Assembly (NCBI GenBank): GCA_963745775.1
Contig: CAVUYY010000008.1
Location: forward strand, 62,001-126,000
Length of the DNA stretch: 64,000 bases
Direction: 5' to 3'
From: Gaiellasilicea sp963745775
GTDB taxonomy: Bacteria; Actinomycetota; Thermoleophilia; Gaiellales; Gaiellaceae
Of the stretch, positions 35,921-43,667 are shown piece by piece; the stretch's first letter is position 1; every line of letters begins with the position of its first letter. A program made the position numbers and the translations under genes. The notes below the pieces were generated by a model, which was given only the letters and a program-made list of their open reading frames with translations, had not been told where the DNA came from and made no database searches.

Positions 35921-35951
35921 GAGAAGGGGGCCGTGCCGCGGCCTCCTTCTC
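35921..35951 (+). terminator. 13-bp-stem hairpin after the binding-protein gene
   Basis: GAGAAGG-G-GGCCG (35921-35933) pairs with CGGCC-T-CCTTCTC (35939-35951), one G-T pair, five-nt loop TGCCG. It lies 20 bp after the stop codon. No T-run follows. Confidence 0.65.
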
Positions 35952-35960
35952 GTGCGCAAG

Positions 35961-35990
35961 TTCAGGAATCTGCGAAAGCAGATTCCTGAA
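35961..35990. repeat. Perfect 13-bp inverted repeat with GAAA loop
   Basis: TTCAGGAATCTGC, loop GAAA, GCAGATTCCTGAA. GTGCG (35953-35957) and CGCAC (35991-35995) could extend the stem around a CAAG bulge. A+T-richer than its surroundings; a second terminator, an RNA hairpin or a protein-binding palindrome. Confidence 0.8.
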
Positions 35991-36054
35991 CGCACGAAGA
36001 TCGCTGGAGGGTCGCTTCGCTCCCAGCTCGCCTCCACTACCGTCCGCGGCGGGC

Positions 36055-36060
36055 TAGATT
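36055..36060 (+). promoter_or_regulatory. -10-like hexamer for the AlgH-family gene
   Basis: TAGATT, 7 nt before the ATG at 36068; supports that start over an in-frame TTG 9 nt earlier. Confidence 0.45.
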
Positions 36061-36067
36061 GCGCTCG

Positions 36068-36601
36068 ATGCCCGAGCCAACTCTGCGCGGCCGGCTGCTC
36101 GTCGCAGCTCCGTCACTTCGCGACCCGCGCTTCATCCGCAGCGTGATCCTGATCGCGGAGCACGGCGACGACGGCGCAATGGGGCTCGTGCTCAACCGTC
36201 CCTCGGAGACCTCGGTCGGCGAGGCCGTCCCCGAGCTCGCCTCGCTCTCGTCCGACGACGACCCGGTCTATGTCGGCGGGCCGGTTGCCGCGGGGTCGGT
36301 GCTCGCGCTCGCCGAGGTGGAGGATCCCGCGGACGCGTCGGAGCTCGTCCTCGGCGACGTCGGCTTCGTGCAGGATCCCGACGTCGCCGCTCGTCGAGGC
36401 CGGATCTTCGTCGGCTACGCGGGCTGGTCTGCAGGACAGATCGAGGCGGAGCTCGACGAGGAGACCTGGATCGTCGTTCCGGCCGAGGCCGACGACGTCT
36501 TCAGCGACGAGCCGGACGCGCTCTGGAGCGCGGTGCTCCGCCGTCAGGGAGGGCCGTTTGCGCTGCTCGCGACGATGCCGCCCGATCCGTCGCTCAACTG
36601 A
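36068..36601 (+). CDS. YqgE/AlgH family protein
   Basis: DUF179 protein, 177 residues, intact. LRGRLLVAAPSLRDPRFIRSVILIAEHGDDGAMGLVLNRPSET spans the conserved N-terminal core (positions 6-48 of the protein), followed by VYVGGPV and FVGYAGWSAGQIEAELDEETWIVVPA. The family has been linked to alginate regulation in Pseudomonas, but the general biochemical role is unknown. Convergent with the LanC-like gene, 11 bp apart. Confidence 0.9.
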   Translation: MPEPTLRGRLLVAAPSLRDPRFIRSVILIAEHGDDGAMGLVLNRPSETSVGEAVPELASLSSDDDPVYVGGPVAAGSVLALAEVEDPADASELVLGDVGFVQDPDVAARRGRIFVGYAGWSAGQIEAELDEETWIVVPAEADDVFSDEPDALWSAVLRRQGGPFALLATMPPDPSLN

Positions 36602-36612
36602 CTCCAGGATCC

Positions 36613-37713
36613 TCAGGGCACCGGGATCGTGCCTCCGCCGTCGACGCAGTCGGCGAGATAGAGCGCCGTGCCGAGGTCGCCCGTCCAGAGCGTGTGGCGG
36701 CCACGTCCGTGCAGCGAGCGGCTCCGCTCCACCTGCCGCGCGGCATGAGCGGCGAAGGCGCGTGCCCGGGCGAGCCAGCGCTCGTCGCCGGTGCGCTCGA
36801 GCAGGGCGAGGAACGCGTAGCCGTTCCCTGCCGTGCCGTGGCAGAGACCGGCGCCCTTCCGCACCGGCCCGGCATGCCACGTCAGCTCGCCGGCCGCCGT
36901 CGCGAGCTCCTCGTCGAGAAGCGGAGCGAGAGTCGCCACGATCCCAGGCGCGCCGTGGCACCACTGCGTGCGGATCAGCGCGTCGCCGGTGTCCGTGAGC
37001 CGCTCCCCTGCGACCGCCGGCCAGTTGACCAGCCCGTCCTGCTCGACCGCAAGTCGCTCCAGAGTCTCGGAGACCCCGGCGGCCTCGCCGAGCGCGAGGG
37101 CGCAACCCGCGAAGCCGTGCGCAGGACCGAGGTAGCGCGTGACCCGTCCGTAGAGGTGCTGCGACCAGAGGCCGTCCGCGTCCCGTCGACCCCTTAGCCA
37201 GTCGCAGCTCGCCGAGACATCCAGCCCGAGCCCGCGACCGGCCAGGATCGTCCCCGGGCTGCCCCACATCAGCTCGCAGCGCTCGTCCTGCTCGTTCGCC
37301 GCGATCAACTCCGACAGCCGCTGGAGGTTCGCCTCCGAGGGCGCGCGCCCCTGGAGCACGAGCCTGATCCCGGTTTCGCCCATCCAGAGGCTGCGCTCGG
37401 CGTCGTCGTCCGGGAAGTCCGGACGCGCTTCGAGCGAGCGCTCGAGATAGGGGACATAGTCACCGCGCAGCTCGACCGTGCCCTGCCGCTCGAGCCGGTG
37501 CAGCGCCGCCACGACTCCCGCACCGCCGAGATAGACGGTCCGGAACCGCGTCGCCGGATCGTCGCCCTCCTCCACGTCGGCCGGATGCATCGACCAGCCG
37601 TCGTCGAACGCCGACTCGGCCTCGGCGACGATCGTTGCGATCGCCCGCCGCGCCGTCTCGGCGCTCCACGGCGTGTCGAGGAGCGCCTCGTGCGCCTCCG
37701 GCGAGAACAGCAT
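36613..37713 (-). CDS. Orphan LanC-like (lanthionine synthetase C-like) protein
   Basis: About 366 residues, predicted alpha/alpha barrel of the LanC/LANCL superfamily. Repeated Gly-rich loops are visible: TVYLGGAGVVAALHRL, LMWGSPGTILAGRGL, YLGPAHGFAGCALALGE, IRTQWCHGAPGIVATLAPLL, GAGLCHGTAGNGYAFLALL and LWTGDLGTALYLADC. The zinc ligands of LanC cyclases match the cysteine of WCHG and the Cys-His of LCHG. No LanB/LanM dehydratase, precursor peptide or exporter lies nearby. ATG 37713 is chosen because TAGGCT ends 6 nt before it. Could be a cyclase acting in trans or a LANCL-type thiol-adding enzyme. Confidence 0.87.
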   Translation of the reverse strand: MLFSPEAHEALLDTPWSAETARRAIATIVAEAESAFDDGWSMHPADVEEGDDPATRFRTVYLGGAGVVAALHRLERQGTVELRGDYVPYLERSLEARPDFPDDDAERSLWMGETGIRLVLQGRAPSEANLQRLSELIAANEQDERCELMWGSPGTILAGRGLGLDVSASCDWLRGRRDADGLWSQHLYGRVTRYLGPAHGFAGCALALGEAAGVSETLERLAVEQDGLVNWPAVAGERLTDTGDALIRTQWCHGAPGIVATLAPLLDEELATAAGELTWHAGPVRKGAGLCHGTAGNGYAFLALLERTGDERWLARARAFAAHAARQVERSRSLHGRGRHTLWTGDLGTALYLADCVDGGGTIPVP

Positions 37714-37719
37714 CACGCG

Positions 37720-37725
37720 AGCCTA
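37720..37725 (-). promoter_or_regulatory. -10-like hexamer for the LanC-like gene
   Basis: TAGGCT on the minus strand, 6 nt before the ATG at 37713. Confidence 0.45.
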
Positions 37726-37735
37726 CGGGCCGGCA

Positions 37736-38242
37736 TCAGGACGGATCGATGCGGTGAACCTTCCCGAGGTCGGGCGTGTCGCCGGTCAGCCAGCCCTTCG
37801 CCAGCTCGTAGAGGACGACCGGCTGCGGCTTGTCGAGCTCGAAGAACACGGCGGCGTGAACCTCGACGCCGATCAGCACGAAGCGCGGATCGTCGGGTGT
37901 GCCGTGCCGCGGATCGCCCTCGTCCGGGAACCACAGGTTCCAGTCCTCGGCGTAGAGCTCGTGGATCTTCTCCCGGTCGCGCGAAAGGGTCGCGAGGCCC
38001 GAGACGGAGATCCATTCACGCGTTCGATTCTTGTAGTACGCGAGGTTGAGGTGAGGGTCAGCTTCCAGGTCGGCGACCTTCGCGGTTGCATCTGCGGTCA
38101 CGAACCAGAGATCCGCGCCGGCCGCTCGCTTCTGGTTCGCCATCGCTCGCGACTCGAGGTGCTGATCGCGCCTCCTCGTGGTCATCATCGCGATCTCGAT
38201 CTCCTCGACGAGCGCGTAGAACCTCTCAAGCTCGGACTTCAC
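37736..38242 (-). CDS. Pyridoxamine 5'-phosphate oxidase-fold protein (general stress protein 26 type)
   Basis: Split-barrel flavin-binding-fold protein, 168 residues. RDQHLESRAMANQ, DLWFVTADATAKVADLEADPHLNLAYY, EWISVSGLATLSRDREKIHELYAEDW and FPDEGDPRHGTPDDPRFVLIGV match the COG3871 general stress group. GTG 38242 is selected because a full AAGGAGG stands 6 nt upstream; frames reaching further upstream lack a ribosome site. Binds FMN, FAD or F420 in relatives. Preceded by an inverted repeat. Confidence 0.88.
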   Translation of the reverse strand: MKSELERFYALVEEIEIAMMTTRRRDQHLESRAMANQKRAAGADLWFVTADATAKVADLEADPHLNLAYYKNRTREWISVSGLATLSRDREKIHELYAEDWNLWFPDEGDPRHGTPDDPRFVLIGVEVHAAVFFELDKPQPVVLYELAKGWLTGDTPDLGKVHRIDPS

Positions 38243-38259
38243 GTGATTCCTCCTTGGCT

Positions 38260-38322
38260 CCGTTCGGGTTGGAGACCTCGCCATTCCCTAGACGAGTCGG
38301 CTCCAACCCGACGCAAGAACGG
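38260..38322. repeat. Two-part inverted repeat between the stress protein and phosphotransferase genes
   Basis: CGGGTTGGAG (38265-38274) pairs with CTCCAACCCG (38301-38310); an outer CCGTTC (38260-38265) faces GAACGG (38317-38322). The 26-nt loop is long for a terminator. It could end the phosphotransferase transcript or be an operator for the stress gene. Confidence 0.6.
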
Positions 38323-38323
38323 C

Positions 38324-39253
38324 CTACGTCCGCCCGTCGAGGAACAGCCGCAGGTGGACGTCGGTGTTCGAGCCCTCCGGGTTGCCGAGGCGGGCGTTCA
38401 CCGCGCGACAGACCCAGCCGAGTCGCAGCGCGATCGTCGCTGCCGCCTCGAGCGCGCTGCGGTCGCCGTAGTCGGCGAAGGCCGTCAGATAGGCGTTCAG
38501 GAAGGGCGTCGTGTCGACCGAGCCCTCCACGTCGTCGAGCCCCCAGGCGAGCATGCCCTCGAGCGTGACCGAGAGCGTGAAGAACGGATGCGAGACGCAG
38601 GCATCGCCCCAGTCGAGCAGGAGGTAGCGCCCGTCGCGGACGTACACCTGACCGTCGTGGAAGTCGTCGTGCTGGATCGTCTCCGGGAGGCCGTAGTCGG
38701 CCAACTCGTCGCAGAGCTCATCGACCCGCGGCACGCTCGCGTCGACCCGTGCTCGGTCCTCGGCCGGAAGCTCCACCTCCGCGAGTAGCTCCTTGTACCG
38801 GGCGGGTAGGACCGCGAGGCGCAGGTCGGGGACGCCGAGCGCGACCAGGTCGTCCGCGCGGTCGGCGAGATCGAGCTGCACCCCCGCGTAGAGCGGCATG
38901 ATGTCGAGCCAGCAGCTCAGGTCTCGCTCTCGCTCGACGAGCTCCCGGAGGCGCGTTCCCGCATCCTCCATCAGCATCCAGCCGCGCTCGAGGTCGACCG
39001 CGACGAGCGGCGGCACGGCATCGGGCCGGCGCTCGGCGAGCACCTCGACCAGCGCGGCCTCGAATTGCAGCGGGGGCGCGTTCGCCTTGAAGTAGAGGTC
39101 GCCGCGCTCGGTGGGGACGCGCAGCACGGTCGCCCAAGGACGGTCATGCGGCTGCTCGATCTCTCCCACGACGCTCCAGCCGAGCCGCGCAACCTGCTCG
39201 TCGATCCACGCGCGCGCCTCGGCGAGCCACACCGGATCCGTCCACGCGGACAC
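38324..39253 (-). CDS. Aminoglycoside phosphotransferase (APH) family protein
   Basis: Kinase-fold phosphotransferase, 309 residues. RGDLYFKANAPPLQFEAALVEVLAERRP holds the nucleotide-site lysine region, GWMLMEDAG the hinge, TIQHDDFHDGQVYV the catalytic loop aspartate and RYLLLDWGDACVSHPFFTL the metal-binding DWG. Relatives phosphorylate aminoglycosides, choline, homoserine or other small molecules; there is no reason to assume resistance. GTG 39253 follows TAGGAT by 6 nt. Divergent from the RseB-like gene. Intact. Confidence 0.87.
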   Translation of the reverse strand: MSAWTDPVWLAEARAWIDEQVARLGWSVVGEIEQPHDRPWATVLRVPTERGDLYFKANAPPLQFEAALVEVLAERRPDAVPPLVAVDLERGWMLMEDAGTRLRELVERERDLSCWLDIMPLYAGVQLDLADRADDLVALGVPDLRLAVLPARYKELLAEVELPAEDRARVDASVPRVDELCDELADYGLPETIQHDDFHDGQVYVRDGRYLLLDWGDACVSHPFFTLSVTLEGMLAWGLDDVEGSVDTTPFLNAYLTAFADYGDRSALEAAATIALRLGWVCRAVNARLGNPEGSNTDVHLRLFLDGRT

Positions 39254-39259
39254 GGCTCG

Positions 39260-39265
39260 ATCCTA
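39260..39265 (-). promoter_or_regulatory. -10-like hexamer for the phosphotransferase gene
   Basis: TAGGAT on the minus strand, 6 nt before the GTG at 39253; the divergent TACGAT for the next gene lies 16 bp away. Confidence 0.45.
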
Positions 39266-39280
39266 CGCCGTGACGGCGCG

Positions 39281-39286
39281 TACGAT
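39281..39286 (+). promoter_or_regulatory. -10-like hexamer for the RseB/LolA-fold-like gene
   Basis: TACGAT, 6 nt before the ATG at 39293. Confidence 0.45.
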
Positions 39287-39292
39287 CGCGGG

Positions 39293-40376
39293 ATGAGCGA
39301 GCTACGCGGGCTGCTCGAGCTGCTCTATCTGGCGCGAACCCGTTGGCGGACGGTGCGGCTGACGCTGGACGACTGGACGCACCTCGATCGCCAGCAGGAC
39401 GCCTACGAGCGCTCGCTCGGCCTCGAGGGCACCTCGGCACCCCACGCCTACGGCGAGATCGAAGCGATGACGCGCACGTGGGTCGATGCCGACGGTCCGT
39501 TTCCGGCAGGAGCGGCAGGGGATGACGCTCGTCCACGACGGCGCGCGGACCTGGATCGCGACGAGCGAGAGCGGCGTGATCGAGCACGAGTCGCAGGCGA
39601 TGCGACCGCTCGGCGACGAGCTGCTCGACCCGGCCGCGTTCCTGCCCGGATTCGACCTGAGGATCATGGGAGAGACGGCGGCCGCCGGACGTCCTGCGCT
39701 CGAGGTCGCGGGCAAGCCACGGCCACGCGGCGCCGCGCCCGTCGAGCTGTTTCCCTACGGCGCCGACGACCTGCCGCTCGCCGTCGACCGCGAGCGCGGC
39801 GTGATCCTCCGCTTCGAGGCGAGCGCAGGCGGAGAGCCGATCCGCCGGCTCGTGGTGACCGAGATCGAGTTCGACGAGCCGCTCGCCGCCGTCCTCTTCG
39901 CAGTCCCGGCCGGCTCGGTCCGCTCCGCAGCCGAGGCGTTTCCGGTCAACCACCTCACGCTCGAGCAGGCCGCTCGCGCCGCCTCGTTTCGCCTCTGGGC
40001 GCCGGCGCGGCTCGCCGGCCGCTGGAACCTGAGCGCGATCCATCGCCCGGAGACGACGGGCCCGCGCATCCCGGAGAGCGTTCACCTGCTGCTGCACGAC
40101 AGCGAGTCGCTGCACGGCTTCGGAATCGAGCAGGCCGCGGAGCAGCTGCTCGCCTGGCGGACGGGGGAGGCGCGAACGATCACGATCGGCGGCGAGGAGC
40201 TCCGCCTGATCGGCGGCAGCCGCCTGCCGGGCCCGCCCCTCGAGGTGCAGCTCGTCCGCGAGGGCACCCACATCCGCGTCTACTCGAGCAACCTCGACGA
40301 GGACGCGCTGGTCGAGGTCGCAACCGCCCTCGAGCCCGCGCCGACCGAGCAACCGCCGCTCTTCGGCGAGCACTAG
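39293..40376 (+). CDS. Protein with RseB/LolA-like lipoprotein-carrier fold (one +1 frameshift)
   Basis: About 360 residues. The texture WTHLDRQQDAYER, VRFRQERQGMTLVHDGARTWIA, DPAAFLPGFDLRIMGETAAAGRPALEV, ADDLPLAVDRERGVILRFEA and VTEIEFDEPLAAVLFAVPAG is that of actinobacterial MucB/RseB or outer-membrane-lipoprotein-sorting-like beta sheets. There is no signal peptide, which is unusual for that fold. One extra base near 39500 divides the frame (span 3n+1). The C-terminal third is different: HLLLHDSESLHGFGIEQ and EELRLIGGSRLPG. Family call is an inference. Confidence 0.65.
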
Positions 40377-40392
40377 ATTCGGAAGCAGTCGT

Positions 40393-41385
40393 TCAGGCGC
40401 GCGAGGGCTGGCTCTCGAACGGCGGCTCCGACTCGTCCTCGACCGGCGTCGGGTGCGCCCGGATGAGGAGGACGCCGACGAGCAGGAGCGCCGCCTCGAC
40501 GACCGTGATCGCGAGACGGTTCAGGACGATCACGCCGAGCGCCACACCGGGGGTGGCGACGGCAAGCAGCAGACCGTAGACCGAGGCCTCGCGAACGCCG
40601 AGCCCAGAGGGCGCGAAGACGACGAGCACCGCGACGATCGCGCCGATCGCGCTGGCGCCGCCGAGGAACGGGATCGACGCGAGCGCAGGGTCGCCGCCGA
40701 CCGAGCGGAGCAGGAAGAAGAGCGCGAGCCCGCCCAGCGGCCAGGTGCAGGCGTAGAACGCCAGTAGCGAGATCGCCGAGCGAAGCGGCAATCCCGCCAC
40801 CTCGTGAGCGCCGAACGGCCGCAGCAGGCGCGAGGCGACGGCGCGGAAGATCGGCGGATAGAGGAGCACCGCAATGAGCACCGCGAACGCGGCGATCGGC
40901 AGCAGCGGCGCATCGACGCCGTCCACGAACGCGAGCCCCACGACGAAGACGCCCACGCCCGCGAGCGCGGAGAGGCCGGCCTCGAGGAGCACGGACGCGA
41001 GGACGATCGGCGTGTCGCGGACGCCGAAGCGGCGCAGCGCGACCACGCGCGCCGCCGGCGTCCAGACTCCGCCCGGCACGTACTTGGCGAGCATCGAGAG
41101 CATCTCGGCCTGGAGGGCGACGCGGTACGGGATTCGAATCCCGTAGGCGACGAGGATCCGCATCCAGCCGAGGATGAAGACCAGGTAGTAGGCGGCGAGC
41201 ACGACGAGCGCGAGCGCCAGATCGACGACGTCCGCGTTGCGCAGGCGCGGCGCGGCATCCTTCCAGACGTCGCGCAGCGCCCAGCTGAGCGCACCGAGGA
41301 GGACGGCGACCGCGGCCAGCTCCACCGCCGCGACGAGCCGCTTGTTCGCGACGAATCGGGAGAGCAGGCTGCGAAGACGAGCCAC
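40393..41385 (-). CDS. Lysylphosphatidylglycerol synthase-type membrane (flippase) domain protein
   Basis: UPF0104/LPG_synthase_TM family, 330 residues with about eight membrane helices and no synthase domain. Diagnostic region: LQAEMLSMLAKYVPGGVWTPAARVVALRRFGV (residues about 92-123), with KYxPGG conserved, and VFAPSGLGVREASVYGLL near the C-terminus. Such proteins move lipids or isoprenoid-linked glycans across the membrane. GTG 41385 follows TACGCT by 7 nt. The methyltransferase gene upstream ends 5 bp away. Intact. Confidence 0.87.
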   Translation of the reverse strand: MARLRSLLSRFVANKRLVAAVELAAVAVLLGALSWALRDVWKDAAPRLRNADVVDLALALVVLAAYYLVFILGWMRILVAYGIRIPYRVALQAEMLSMLAKYVPGGVWTPAARVVALRRFGVRDTPIVLASVLLEAGLSALAGVGVFVVGLAFVDGVDAPLLPIAAFAVLIAVLLYPPIFRAVASRLLRPFGAHEVAGLPLRSAISLLAFYACTWPLGGLALFFLLRSVGGDPALASIPFLGGASAIGAIVAVLVVFAPSGLGVREASVYGLLLAVATPGVALGVIVLNRLAITVVEAALLLVGVLLIRAHPTPVEDESEPPFESQPSRA

Positions 41386-41389
41386 GAGC

Positions 41390-42001
41390 TCAAGCGTACT
41401 CGCGAGTACGGAGCCGAAAGACGCCGCCGCGTGGGATCTCCTCCGCCGCCGACTCCGTCACCAGCCAGCGCTCGCGGGCGCCGTCGAGGAACGAGCGCAG
41501 CGCCGGCCGCCCAGGATCTGCCAGCAGCACCTCCGAGCCGAGCAACGGGAGCAGCTCGAGGAGCGGCTCGACGTTCCGTCGCTCGTAGAGCACGTCGGCC
41601 GCGAGCACGAGCTGCCACGGCCCTCTGCTAACGAGCTCGTCGGCGCGCGACCAAGCGACGAGCGCCGTCTCCAGCGCGGCGCCGTTTCGTACCGCGTTCC
41701 GCTTCGCGAAGACGAGCGCATCCGGAGACCAGTCGGTCGCGAGCACCCGCGCGCCCTGGAGCGAGGCGACGATCGACGGGAGCGCGAGGCCGCACCCGAG
41801 CTCGAGTACGCCCGTGCCGCGCAGCGTTCGGCTCGCGACGAACCGAGCCAGCGCCAACCCACTCGGCCAGACCTCGGCCCAGTAGGGCAGGAACTCCTCG
41901 TGCTCGAAGGCCAGCTCGTCGATCAGCTCGACCGCGTCCGGCGGATGCTCGATCGTCAGGGTCAGCGCCGGCAGCTCGACCGTGGTCTGGGTCAACTCCA
42001 C
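41390..42001 (-). CDS. Class I SAM-dependent methyltransferase (Methyltransf_16-like)
   Basis: 203 residues, intact. FLPYWAEVWPSGLALARFVA precedes the SAM-binding VLELGCGLALPSIVASLQGARVLATDWSPDAL (about residues 65-96) and a LVLAADVLYERRNVEPLL block; this order (WAEVWPS, then ELGCG, then DVLY) is typical of the METTL21/nicotinamide-methyltransferase-like family, many of which methylate protein lysines. Substrate unknown here. Divergent from the aldo/keto reductase, 17 bp apart. Confidence 0.85.
   Translation of the reverse strand: MELTQTTVELPALTLTIEHPPDAVELIDELAFEHEEFLPYWAEVWPSGLALARFVASRTLRGTGVLELGCGLALPSIVASLQGARVLATDWSPDALVFAKRNAVRNGAALETALVAWSRADELVSRGPWQLVLAADVLYERRNVEPLLELLPLLGSEVLLADPGRPALRSFLDGARERWLVTESAAEEIPRGGVFRLRTREYA
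41393..41398 (-). promoter_or_regulatory. -10-like hexamer for the flippase-like gene
   Basis: TACGCT on the minus strand, 7 nt before the GTG at 41385, inside the end of the methyltransferase gene. Confidence 0.4.
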
Positions 42002-42006
42002 GGGGG

Positions 42007-42012
42007 TAGTCT
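42007..42012 (+). promoter_or_regulatory. -10-like hexamer for the aldo/keto reductase
   Basis: TAGTCT, 6 nt before the ATG at 42019. Confidence 0.45.
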
Positions 42013-42018
42013 CGCCGG

Positions 42019-42975
42019 ATGCGCTACCGCCGCCTCGGCTCGAGCGACCTCGAGGTGTCGGAGATCGCGCTCGGCTCGTGGCTGACCTACGGCGGCGGCG
42101 TCGGCCGGGACCAGGCGGTTGCCTGCGTCGAGCGCGCCTTCGAGCTCGGGATCAACTTCATCGACACGGCGAACGTCTATGCGCGCGGCGCCGCCGAGGA
42201 GCTCCTCGGCGAGCTCCTAGCCAAGCGGCCACGCGAGTCGTACGTCCTGGCGACGAAGCTCTACTTCCCGATGTCGAAGACGGATCGCGGACTCTCCCGG
42301 GAGCAGGTCTTCAAGCAGCTCGACGCCTCGCTCGAGCGGTTGCGGACGAGCTACGTCGACCTCTACCAGTGCCATCGCTACGACAGGGAGACGCCGCTCG
42401 AGGAGACGATGGAGGCGCTGACGGAGGTCGTGCGCCAGGGCAAGGTGCGGTATCTCGGCTTCAGCGAGTGGAACGGGGAGCAGATCGAAGCGGCGCTCGA
42501 CCTGCACGATCGATCCGACGGGAGGATCGAGAAGTTCGTCTCCAGCCAGCCGCAGTACTCGCTGCTCTGGCGAAAGCCGGAGCGCGAGGTGTTTCCGCTC
42601 TCGGCGGCGAACGGGATCTCGCAGGTCGTCTGGTCGCCGCTCGCCCAGGGCGTTCTGACCGGCAAGTACGAGCCCGGCAAGGCGCCGCCGCCGGACTCGC
42701 GGGCAACCTCGAAGGAGATGGGCGGGACGATCGACCGCTGGCTGCGCGACGAGATCCTCGAGGCGGTACAGCGCCTGGCGCAGATCGCGGAGGGGCTCGG
42801 GATCACGACCGCGCAGCTCGCGCTCGCCTGGGTGTTGAGAGAGCCGAACGTCGCCTCGGCGATCGTCGGGGCGTCCCGGCCGGAGCAGGTCGACGCGAAC
42901 GCCGCGGCCTCTGGAGTCGAGCTCGAAGCCGGGACGCTCCGGGCGATCGACGCCGCTCTCGCCGGCGTGTCCTAG
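42019..42975 (+). CDS. Aldo/keto reductase
   Basis: NADPH-dependent carbonyl reductase with a TIM barrel, 318 residues, intact. The catalytic tetrad can be read: Asp and Tyr in GINFIDTANVYARGAAEELLG (about residues 49-57), Lys in VLATKLYF and His in YQCHRYDRETPLEET. VRYLGFSEWN, PQYSLLWRKPEREV and VWSPLAQGVLTGKY, then the cofactor motif AIVGASRPEQVDAN, place it near the Kv-beta/YghZ group. Convergent with the ABC permease genes (4-bp overlap). Confidence 0.92.
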   Translation: MRYRRLGSSDLEVSEIALGSWLTYGGGVGRDQAVACVERAFELGINFIDTANVYARGAAEELLGELLAKRPRESYVLATKLYFPMSKTDRGLSREQVFKQLDASLERLRTSYVDLYQCHRYDRETPLEETMEALTEVVRQGKVRYLGFSEWNGEQIEAALDLHDRSDGRIEKFVSSQPQYSLLWRKPEREVFPLSAANGISQVVWSPLAQGVLTGKYEPGKAPPPDSRATSKEMGGTIDRWLRDEILEAVQRLAQIAEGLGITTAQLALAWVLREPNVASAIVGASRPEQVDANAAASGVELEAGTLRAIDAALAGVS

Positions 42976-43667
42976 ACGATCAGCCGCTTCTCGAGATACG
43001 CGGCCAGGCGCGTCAGCGGGAACGAGATCATGAAGAACAGGACGGCGACGCCGGCGAAGATCTCGAAGGCGTGGATCTCGCCGAGCCCGATCGGCGGGAT
43101 CGCAGTCAAGCGCTCGTTCTGACGCTCGGCCGCCTCGAGCAGCTCGAGGCCGCCGATCACCTGCGCGAGCGTCGAGTTCTGGATGATGTTCACGAGCAGG
43201 CTGACGAGCGGCGGCAGCAGCCGGCGAAGCGCCAGCGGCAGGATCACGAACCGATGCCGGCCGAGCCAGCCGAACCCGAGCGCCGCCGACGCCTCGTGCT
43301 GCTCGAACGGGATCGACTGCACCGCACCGCGCGTGGCCTCGGCCACCTGGGCGCTGCCCCACAGGACGAGCGCGATCGCCGCCGCCATCAGAGCAGCGTC
43401 GATGTGCGCCGTGGTCGCCACCCGCTCGATCGTGCCGGCGAAGCCGAAGTAGACGATGAAGACGGTGACGAGGATCGGCAGCCCGCGGAAGACCTCGATG
43501 TAGAACCGGATCAGCGACCTGAGCGGCGGGAACCGGATCGTCATCAGCGTCCCGAAGACGATTCCGATCAGGGTGCTCCCGACGACCGCGATCGCCGAGA
43601 CGCGAAGCGTTCCCGGCAGACCCTCGGTCAGGATGTAGCGAGCGACCGGCTCGGCCCAGTCGGGCAC
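42972..43667 (-). CDS. Polar amino-acid ABC transporter permease (second)
   Basis: HisM/GlnP-type inner-membrane permease, 231 residues. Starts with an outside-membrane turn LTEGLPGTLRVSAIAV, has FYIEVFRGLPILVTVF and the EAA loop region EASAALGFGWLGRHRFVILPLALRRLLPPLVSLLVNIIQNSTLAQVIGG. Paired with the preceding permease (adjacent stop and start). Last gene of ATPase-SBP-permease-permease. Intact. Confidence 0.93.
   Translation of the reverse strand: MPDWAEPVARYILTEGLPGTLRVSAIAVVGSTLIGIVFGTLMTIRFPPLRSLIRFYIEVFRGLPILVTVFIVYFGFAGTIERVATTAHIDAALMAAAIALVLWGSAQVAEATRGAVQSIPFEQHEASAALGFGWLGRHRFVILPLALRRLLPPLVSLLVNIIQNSTLAQVIGGLELLEAAERQNERLTAIPPIGLGEIHAFEIFAGVAVLFFMISFPLTRLAAYLEKRLIV

Noticed and set aside
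36613..37713. A lantibiotic biosynthetic cluster around the LanC-like gene
   Set aside because: Neighbours are AlgH-family and flavin-fold genes; no precursor, dehydratase, protease or exporter is present.
38324..39253. Aminoglycoside resistance gene
   Set aside because: The kinase fold is broad; nothing specific to an aminoglycoside class is visible, so only the family is called.
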